Below are positions 6,713 through 11,524 of a stretch of DNA of 11,524 bases, in pieces. Within the stretch, counting starts at the first letter, position 1. The number at the start of each line of letters is the position of its first letter. This stretch comes from Blautia sp. AF19-10LB. Lineage in GTDB: Bacteria > Bacillota > Clostridia > Lachnospirales > Lachnospiraceae. The stretch lies in NCBI RefSeq assembly GCF_003461245.1, contig NZ_QTWS01000058.1, forward strand, positions 1-11,524, given 5' to 3'. Under the pieces are notes generated by a model. It made no database searches and was not told the DNA's origin. It worked only from the letters and a program-made list of their open reading frames with translations. The position numbers and the translations under genes were made by a program.

Positions 6713-7902
6713 AAGAAAATCATACAATAAAAAATCCACTGAAGAAACGCTCCCTGCAGTGGCGGCTGACTTTGCTCATCACTCTGCTTGTAACCGTCAC
6801 CTGCATTCTGATGTATTTTTTCATCAGTAATTCCGCTGTCACCGGAATGGAAAATCTTGAAAGCTACATCGTACAGATTAATAAAACTGACTCCACACCA
6901 ATCACTTTCAATGTAGATCCATCCATATTGTTTCCGGATCTTTCCAATCAGGTGCAGGCGACCAAAGACTTATTTCGCATCAGAAGCATGATCGCTACCG
7001 GCATTATTATTCTTCTAAGCAGTATTGGAACTTATTTTATCAGCCGCCGTGCACTGACTCCTTTGCATGACCTCAGTACAAAAATTGGTAAAATACAGGC
7101 GCAGAATCTTTCAGAATCTCTGGAAATACCAGACAGTAATGACGAAATTTCCCAGTTGACTGCTTCTTTTAATAAAATGCTCTCTCGTCTGGATGATGCA
7201 TTCACTGCACAGAAGCAGTTTTCTGCCAGTGCCGCACATGAGCTTCGGACTCCGCTTGCCGTCATGCAGACAAATCTGGAAGTTTTTGCCCGCAAAAAGA
7301 CACCTTCCACAGAAGAATACCAGGAGATTTTCTCCTTGATTCAGGAACAGACCGGGCGTCTTTCTCATCTGGCAGAGATTCTTCTCGATATGACCGGTAT
7401 TCAGACGGTTGAACGCTCTGAGACAATTTCGCTGGCAGAGCTTACAGAGGAAGTTTTCTGTGATCTGGCTTCAGTGGCTGAGCAGAAGCAAATTGAATTG
7501 ATCCAAAGAGATGGCGACTGTACTGTTACCGGAAGTTATCTTCTTCTCTACCGTGCTGTGTATAATCTCGTGGAAAATGCTATCAAATATAACCATCCTT
7601 CAGGAAAAGTAACTGTAACTCTCCATCCAGGAAAAGTCATTCTGGATGCCTCTTCACAGCCTCATCCGGCAGACTGTGCTTTCATTGAAATCTCTGACAC
7701 CGGCATTGGAATTTCTCCTGAATATCAGGAAAAAATCTTCGCCCCGTTTTTCCGCGTAGACAAATCCCGAAGCCGTGCCATGGGTGGTGCCGGTCTTGGA
7801 CTCGCCCTCGTAACCGAAATTGCCAGACAGCATGGCGGACAGGTAAAAGTGCTCGAAAGCAATGAGAAAGGCAGCACGATCGCACTCATGCTGCCTCTAT
7901 AA
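6709..7902 (+). CDS. HAMP-containing sensor histidine kinase (HisKA type)
   Basis: This 397-residue membrane kinase is the partner of the response regulator directly upstream. Two membrane helices (about 18-40 and 94-112) enclose a short extracytoplasmic loop of roughly 54 residues with no cysteine, so direct thiol sensing by the loop is not supported. A HAMP linker follows (about 112-165). The HisKA H-box is SASAAHELRTPLAVMQ, with phospho-acceptor His177. The HATPase domain shows the N-box NLVENAIKYN (286-295), G1 DTGIG (330-334), F-box IFAPFFRVD (343-351) and G2 GGAGLGLAL (359-367). All catalytic motifs are intact. The domain order is that of small EnvZ/BaeS-like kinases. Transcription ends in the palindromic element that starts 8 nt after the stop codon. 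Confidence 0.95.
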   Translation: MKENHTIKNPLKKRSLQWRLTLLITLLVTVTCILMYFFISNSAVTGMENLESYIVQINKTDSTPITFNVDPSILFPDLSNQVQATKDLFRIRSMIATGIIILLSSIGTYFISRRALTPLHDLSTKIGKIQAQNLSESLEIPDSNDEISQLTASFNKMLSRLDDAFTAQKQFSASAAHELRTPLAVMQTNLEVFARKKTPSTEEYQEIFSLIQEQTGRLSHLAEILLDMTGIQTVERSETISLAELTEEVFCDLASVAEQKQIELIQRDGDCTVTGSYLLLYRAVYNLVENAIKYNHPSGKVTVTLHPGKVILDASSQPHPADCAFIEISDTGIGISPEYQEKIFAPFFRVDKSRSRAMGGAGLGLALVTEIARQHGGQVKVLESNEKGSTIALMLPL

Positions 7903-7909
7903 GAGCAGA

Positions 7910-7998
7910 GCCACCGGGGACGATATTAAAGCCACTGAAGACGGAGTTGAATACCATCAACCTCCGTCCCCGGTAGTTTTTGTCCCCAGTGGTTTTAA
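7910..7998. repeat. Internally duplicated palindromic (REP-like) element
   Basis: Several inverted pairs fill this convergent gap: A 7913-7922 with 7965-7974 (ACCGGGGACG/CGTCCCCGGT, perfect), B 7926-7937 with 7987-7998 (CCACTG/CAGTGG core, one G-T pair), and C 7941-7950 with 7957-7967 (ACGGAG/CTCCGT plus TTGA/TCAA). The halves also repeat directly: GCCACCGGGGACG (7910-7922) resembles GCCACTGAAGACG (7931-7943). GTCCCCGGTAGTTTT (7966-7980) matches GTCCCCAGTGGTTTT (7982-7996) at 13 of 15 positions. This nested design resembles repetitive extragenic palindromes. Whether other copies exist in the genome cannot be seen here. Confidence 0.7.
7913..7981 (+). terminator. Rho-independent terminator of the two-component operon
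   Basis: The GC-rich A stem (7913-7922 with 7965-7974) ends three nucleotides before five T residues, 7977-7981, giving an intrinsic terminator for the kinase transcript. On the minus strand the alternative B stem could serve the convergent secreted-protein operon. Confidence 0.7.
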
Positions 7999-9092
7999 AG
8001 GCTTAATGAAGTCAGTATTGTATTGATCGTAACAATACCATCCAGCTGAAAATCGCTATTCTGAATTACAGCTGCAATATCTTCCAATGTTTCTGCCCCA
8101 TCACTGTACGCCCAGACAACGGAAACTGCCGGTGAATTTTCTATCCCGGAAGTATCTCCGGCAATATAAAGTACGCCTTGATCTGTGTCTTCCTGTGTCA
8201 ATTCATACGTACTCCAATCACTGGGAAGATACAGCTGAAATCCATCCTGAAATGGAACCCACGTTCCACTATACGATGCTTTTGTCTCATCAAAAACAAT
8301 ATCACTTCCATCTGCATGCTCTTCTGTACTGTTTCCCGCAGCTCCAACAATACTTCCAACCGTTCCACCGGAAATGATACTATTTGCTAAAGAAGGTTCC
8401 TGCTGTACAGCATCATCGGCTGCCTGTTGAATATCCTCCAGCGTTTTTTCTGCGCCTCCTGTCACGGAACGCTCACTGTCCACATGATTTGCGTAATCAC
8501 TGTCACCTCCGGCAAGATAAGCCATACTTCCAGCCACCTGTTCCAGCATATCTCCTGTGTAATATCCCAGCGACTCTATCTCTTTTGTTCCAAACATATA
8601 GGTTCTATCATTTTCACTGAAAAAAAGTCTTCTGTCACGTACTACATATCCGCTCGTAGTATACGTGTAACCAATTTTTGTAAATATACGTCCTTCCAGT
8701 TCTACTGTATCCATGTCTTCTGATACTTGCAGATCACTGTAGTTTTCCGCCATATACTTTGTAAATTCATTCACAAAGTTAACAGACGCTGCATCATATT
8801 TTCCAATGATCACATAAGGAATAGACTCATCTGCCATCGCGTAAATATAAACAAATCCATCATCCTGGCGAATCGCAGTATAATCAGAAACCTGGACAGA
8901 AATCCCTATATCATCCAATGCTATAACATCTCCCTGAGGCATCTGTTCTGACTCTGACTGTACAACCGTATTTTCTTCAACTGCCATACTTCCCACCATT
9001 GCAGCATATACTGGAAGGGCACTTCCTGCCACCAGACCTGCTGTTACAAAAAACGTAACTACTTTTTTGCCTATGCGCGCTGTTTTTTTCAT
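7995..9092 (-). CDS. Secreted protein of unknown function, probably C-terminally truncated
   Basis: The start is the ATG at 9092, with AAAGGAGG upstream and a signal peptide (MKKTARIGKKV, hydrophobic core, ALPVYAAM cleavage region near residue 30); the open frame extends further to 9200 without support. The product has 365 residues. I do not recognise a named family. An N-terminal globular part (about 57-195) is followed by a linker rich in Asp, Gln, Gly and Ser (196-270), then a second globular part (about 273-365) opening with SYSGTWVPFQDGFQLYLPSDW. The two parts look similar in strand pattern, like PsbP/DcrB-type domains, but the second is about 45 residues shorter and stops abruptly after GIVTIN, inside the palindromic element. 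Last gene of the operon, 16 bp after its neighbour, whose stop codon TGA overlaps this gene's ribosome binding site. Confidence 0.75.
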   Translation of the reverse strand: MKKTARIGKKVVTFFVTAGLVAGSALPVYAAMVGSMAVEENTVVQSESEQMPQGDVIALDDIGISVQVSDYTAIRQDDGFVYIYAMADESIPYVIIGKYDAASVNFVNEFTKYMAENYSDLQVSEDMDTVELEGRIFTKIGYTYTTSGYVVRDRRLFFSENDRTYMFGTKEIESLGYYTGDMLEQVAGSMAYLAGGDSDYANHVDSERSVTGGAEKTLEDIQQAADDAVQQEPSLANSIISGGTVGSIVGAAGNSTEEHADGSDIVFDETKASYSGTWVPFQDGFQLYLPSDWSTYELTQEDTDQGVLYIAGDTSGIENSPAVSVVWAYSDGAETLEDIAAVIQNSDFQLDGIVTINTILTSLSL

Positions 9093-9108
9093 GCTCCTGT
9101 TCCTCCTT

Positions 9109-10251
9109 TCAATTTGGATAAAGCTGTGTGGTTCCGGCCGGTTGGTCCGTACCATTAGATACATAAACATTTCCAAGATCATCTGCGTACACATAATCAT
9201 AAGAAGTCGGTATTTTTACATGCTCTCCATCCGGCAATGTATAATCGTTCTGTGAATAGATATAATCCGTAAAACGTTCTGCATCGTAAGTAGAATCGTT
9301 CCCTATCGATGCACTGACACTGTCCTGACAGTAATCTCCGATCTGTGACATACTGGAACTGCCACTGTACTGCATGATCTGCGTTCTTGCATCTATAAAG
9401 GCCTGCACAAACTGATCTGTCATTGCTGTATTCAAAACAAACTGCTCAAAATCCGCGTAACTGTTTTCATATTCATTTTCCGGCGTCAACATAAAAAATG
9501 TAAATGGCGATTCCCATGCGACAAAAGCAGTATGTGCAGTTGTATAGATCATATCTGCTGTCGAAGAAAGCTGTACTCCATTTGTTGTCGTCAATATCGT
9601 AAACCGAAACGGTATCTGATCCAAGGTAAGTCCATAAGTCCTCTCCGCCATTCCACTATAACTTCCATCTACCTGAAATCCACTTCCCTGTACCAGTTGC
9701 TGATTTTGCTGATAGTTTAAATTAGCCGATTCATCCAACATTTTCTGCTGACTCGGTGTAATCTCTGCCTGACTGAGTAATTCTGCCTGATTCCCATCCA
9801 GAATATTTTCTGTCATATAATCACAGTATTCTTCTGCCTTCATAAAATGTAACATTGGCACCATTGTCTGTGCATCAAACCAACCATCCTGGTGCTGGTT
9901 ATAAGATACACCTCCCATTGAATAATCCAGCATATGCTCATAAGACACTGGTGAATAAAAGCCAAATATCGTGTTCTGATCCGCACTCATTGCAGTCAGA
10001 TAAACCTGTGCCGGAGCAGAAGCGCTCTGCCACTTTCCACACCATGTCACATCCCCACTTACTGTATAATCTATCGGTACATAACCTCTGGCTGCGGTTT
10101 TCCTCGTTGAACTGTCCTGTATAGTCTGCACTTTATATGAGCGTCCTCCATTATTTCCCAGTGCCCATATATCTTGCGGACCAGTCATACTAACCGCAAA
10201 ACTTCCTGCAACAGCTGCCATTATAAACGCTTCTCTTTTTTTCCGTTTCAT
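9109..10251 (-). CDS. Secreted protein of unknown function (380 aa)
   Basis: The start ATG at 10251 is chosen because AAAAGGAGAGG stands directly before it and a signal peptide follows (MKRKKREAFIMAAVAGSFAVSMTG, cleavage probably near residues 28-32); the frame stays open upstream to 10383. I do not recognise the family. The mature protein has an N-terminal domain with VTWCGKWQS (around Cys71), a Gln/Asn-rich helical stretch near 176-190, a globular part with TTAHTAFVAWESPFTFFML (about 237-256), and a short C-terminal motif YDYVYADDLGNVYVSN (351-366) that looks like a small beta-hairpin. Three cysteines (71, 143, 308) are widely spaced. There is no lipobox, LPXTG anchor or membrane helix after the signal, so the product is probably released or wall-associated. 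It lies 17 bp after the regulator gene and is translationally close to the next secreted protein. Confidence 0.8.
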   Translation of the reverse strand: MKRKKREAFIMAAVAGSFAVSMTGPQDIWALGNNGGRSYKVQTIQDSSTRKTAARGYVPIDYTVSGDVTWCGKWQSASAPAQVYLTAMSADQNTIFGFYSPVSYEHMLDYSMGGVSYNQHQDGWFDAQTMVPMLHFMKAEEYCDYMTENILDGNQAELLSQAEITPSQQKMLDESANLNYQQNQQLVQGSGFQVDGSYSGMAERTYGLTLDQIPFRFTILTTTNGVQLSSTADMIYTTAHTAFVAWESPFTFFMLTPENEYENSYADFEQFVLNTAMTDQFVQAFIDARTQIMQYSGSSSMSQIGDYCQDSVSASIGNDSTYDAERFTDYIYSQNDYTLPDGEHVKIPTSYDYVYADDLGNVYVSNGTDQPAGTTQLYPN

Positions 10252-10268
10252 ATTCCTCTCCTTTTTCT

Positions 10269-11324
10269 CTACATCTTCCCGTCCTGAATCGGCAAAGTCA
10301 TATTTTCCAGTGCATATCTGAGTTTCGGATGATGTATAACAAAATGGATAGCCGGTGCTCTGTTTTTGGATACCATGCACCATTTTCCTTCAAAGCAGGT
10401 AATTTGAATATTGCGAAAACCTTTCATCTGCGTCACATGGACTGTATAGTTTTTGTGATTTTCTGCATATGCCTCTGCTTCTCTTATTCCGGAAAGATAT
10501 TCGTCATATGAAAGCTGGATATCTTTTTCCAGGAAACACTCTGCAAGAGAAAGCACCAATGGATATTTCTCATATTCTTCCGAAATGATTTCTGAAATCT
10601 CATCTTCCACGGTACTATGACTCAGGATCATTTCCAGTCTTTCTTTTTGCTTTGTATAACATTCCAGAACTATCTTCCGCTCATTTCCACAAATTGCATT
10701 GCGCTTCAGGATCTTCTCCAAAAGTTGTTCCGACATCGTTCCCAATGATGGAGCTGCCAGTACTCTCCGCCGATGCCCTTCCTTATGCATATCTTCATCC
10801 AGAAAAATATTTAACTTATTTCTTCGTTCCTTTCTGTAAATATCCATCAGTGAACTGGCTTTTTTCAGAAGGAATTCCATATTTTTTTTGCTGACTGCTA
10901 CTTCCTCTTTACGACTGGTCAGATAATAATGTGCCAGACTTCTTTTTCCATTTCGTATCTTGGACAGATAAGATGGATCATAATGCATAAAAGCAGCTAT
11001 TTTTGAGATATTAATGTCCAGCTCAGTCAGCAGCAAATTTACTTTTTGATTGTCAAAATGCAACTCCTTTTGGCCCGTCATCAGACTTTTACGTAATTTC
11101 TCAAATACCTGTTCTGCATTAAAATCCTGAATCATTTTGGTCTCTGCTATCTTTATGATTCCATCAGATAGTTTTTTGAGATACTCGCTGTCAGCAGAAG
11201 GCATCCTCTCTCCTTTACGATATCTGCTGATAACAGTCTCTGAAATCCCACTACTGACAGCCAGTTCTTTACCTGTGCATTGAATTTGTTTTATATACTC
11301 GTTCAGACATTCTTTAAAACTCAC
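10269..11324 (-). CDS. XRE-like regulator with two helix-turn-helix motifs and large C-terminal domain
   Basis: This 351-residue protein starts at GTG 11324, preceded by GAGGTG at 6 nt. Residues 17-40 read TGKELAVSSGISETVISRYRKGER, a textbook XRE helix-turn-helix written here as two halves: GKELAVSSGIS and ETVISRYRKGER. A second HTH occurs at about 105-128 (INISKIAAFMHYDP then SYLSKIRNGKR). The two are joined by a helical linker. Residues 150-170 are very basic, and 170-351 form a mixed helical and strand domain without recognisable motif, perhaps for ligand sensing or dimerisation. No membrane segment. First gene of the operon with two secreted proteins, it likely controls them and itself; an inverted repeat flanks the -10 of its promoter. 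DNA-binding role is firm, target and signal unknown. Confidence 0.85.
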   Translation of the reverse strand: MSFKECLNEYIKQIQCTGKELAVSSGISETVISRYRKGERMPSADSEYLKKLSDGIIKIAETKMIQDFNAEQVFEKLRKSLMTGQKELHFDNQKVNLLLTELDINISKIAAFMHYDPSYLSKIRNGKRSLAHYYLTSRKEEVAVSKKNMEFLLKKASSLMDIYRKERRNKLNIFLDEDMHKEGHRRRVLAAPSLGTMSEQLLEKILKRNAICGNERKIVLECYTKQKERLEMILSHSTVEDEISEIISEEYEKYPLVLSLAECFLEKDIQLSYDEYLSGIREAEAYAENHKNYTVHVTQMKGFRNIQITCFEGKWCMVSKNRAPAIHFVIHHPKLRYALENMTLPIQDGKM

Positions 11325-11350
11325 GCTCGCTTCACCTCATTTCTGTATAT

Positions 11351-11378
11351 AAATCTTTAATACTATTATAAAAGATTT
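11351..11378. promoter_or_regulatory. Candidate operator: perfect inverted repeat flanking the -10 box
   Basis: AAATCTTT (11351-11358) and AAAGATTT (11371-11378) are exact inverse copies with a 12-nt spacer holding the -10 hexamer. Half-site centres are 20 bp apart, two helical turns, as expected for a dimeric repressor. The adjacent double-HTH regulator is the obvious candidate binder (inference). Confidence 0.55.
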
Positions 11379-11393
11379 TCAAAAAATGCACAA
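11365..11393 (-). promoter_or_regulatory. Sigma-A-type promoter of the regulator/secreted-protein operon
   Basis: On the minus strand TTGTGC (11388-11393) and a perfect TATAAT (11365-11370) are separated by 17 bp. The -35 begins at the end of the T-run of the preceding terminator. The leader to GTG 11324 is about 35 nt. Confidence 0.7.
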
Positions 11394-11435
11394 AAAAATT
11401 ACCACATCTGTCCAAGACAAATATGGTAATTTTTT
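11393..11435 (-). terminator. Rho-independent terminator of a gene beyond the right edge
   Basis: A 12-bp perfect stem (11393-11404 with 11424-11435, core ATTACCA/TGGTAAT) is extended inward by TGTC/GACA around a CAA loop, with two mismatches between. A seven-T run follows on the minus strand. It begins 5 nt after the stop codon of the frame at the right edge. Confidence 0.75.
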
Positions 11436-11440
11436 CGATT

Positions 11441-11524
11441 TCATATTATCCAATGCGTCGTAAAACCCCTTGCTTTAGCTCTTAACTTGACCCATAAGTA
11501 ATCATAGATATTTATATGTTCCCA
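11441..11524 (-). CDS. Possible C-terminal end of a minus-strand gene, family unknown
   Basis: Only one minus-strand frame is open from the window edge; it ends at TGA 11441-11443 after 27 codons, the last part reading YLWVKLRAKARGFTTHWII. The other two frames hit stops within 24 nt of the edge. A strong intrinsic terminator starts 5 nt after the stop, which supports a real gene end. The tail is basic and aromatic; too short to assign. Could also be chance. Confidence 0.4.
   Translation of the reverse strand, partial: WEHINIYDYLWVKLRAKARGFTTHWII

Noticed and set aside
6044..6739. A 231-codon open frame antisense to the response regulator
   Set aside because: It mirrors a fully conserved OmpR-type gene with intact motifs and ribosome binding site; the antisense product is cysteine- and phenylalanine-rich with no domain.
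1..11524. CRISPR array, tRNA or rRNA genes, prophage or IS transposase
   Set aside because: No regularly spaced repeats, no cloverleaf or conserved rRNA sequence, and no transposase or integrase motif was seen on either strand.

Overview
The window looks like chromosomal DNA from a Gram-positive anaerobe of the class Clostridia, probably a Lachnospiraceae-type gut bacterium. This rests on strong AGGAGG-like ribosome binding sites, moderate-to-low G+C, occasional TTG/GTG starts, KtrAB-type potassium uptake, a CmpB-like membrane protein, and a CD1871A-like small CXXC protein beside a polyferredoxin and a TlpA-like thioredoxin. No database search was possible, so the taxon is an inference.

Layout, left to right. 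(1) The 3' part of an HxlR-type regulator runs off the left edge on the + strand and ends before a bidirectional hairpin terminator. (2) A minus-strand block reads, in transcription order, ktrB, ktrA and a CmpB-family membrane protein. A good sigma-A promoter lies upstream of ktrB, with a perfect AT-rich inverted repeat abutting its -35. (3) Also on the minus strand is a redox operon: a secreted thioredoxin-fold protein with an unusually long N-terminal region, a 50-residue CXXC membrane peptide, and a NapH-like membrane polyferredoxin. (4) Diverging from it on the + strand is an OmpR-type response regulator overlapping its sensor histidine kinase by ATGA. The shared 255-bp intergenic region probably carries the control sites for both directions. 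(5) The convergent gap after the kinase is filled by a compact, internally duplicated palindromic element that also acts as terminator and reaches into the stop codon of the facing gene. (6) A three-gene minus-strand operon encodes a regulator with two XRE-like helix-turn-helix motifs and two secreted proteins of unknown function. Its promoter has a perfect inverted repeat flanking the -10, a likely autoregulatory operator. (7) At the right edge is a terminator preceded by what looks like the tail of another minus-strand gene.

How the parts may work together. KtrB is the potassium channel-like translocator and KtrA its nucleotide-binding gate. The polyferredoxin, CXXC peptide and thioredoxin could move electrons across the membrane to extracytoplasmic thiols, and the divergent two-component system is the obvious candidate to control them. 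The regulator plus two secreted proteins form the least explained unit and the best candidate for an undescribed system. The second secreted protein appears to lose its C-terminus where the palindromic element begins.
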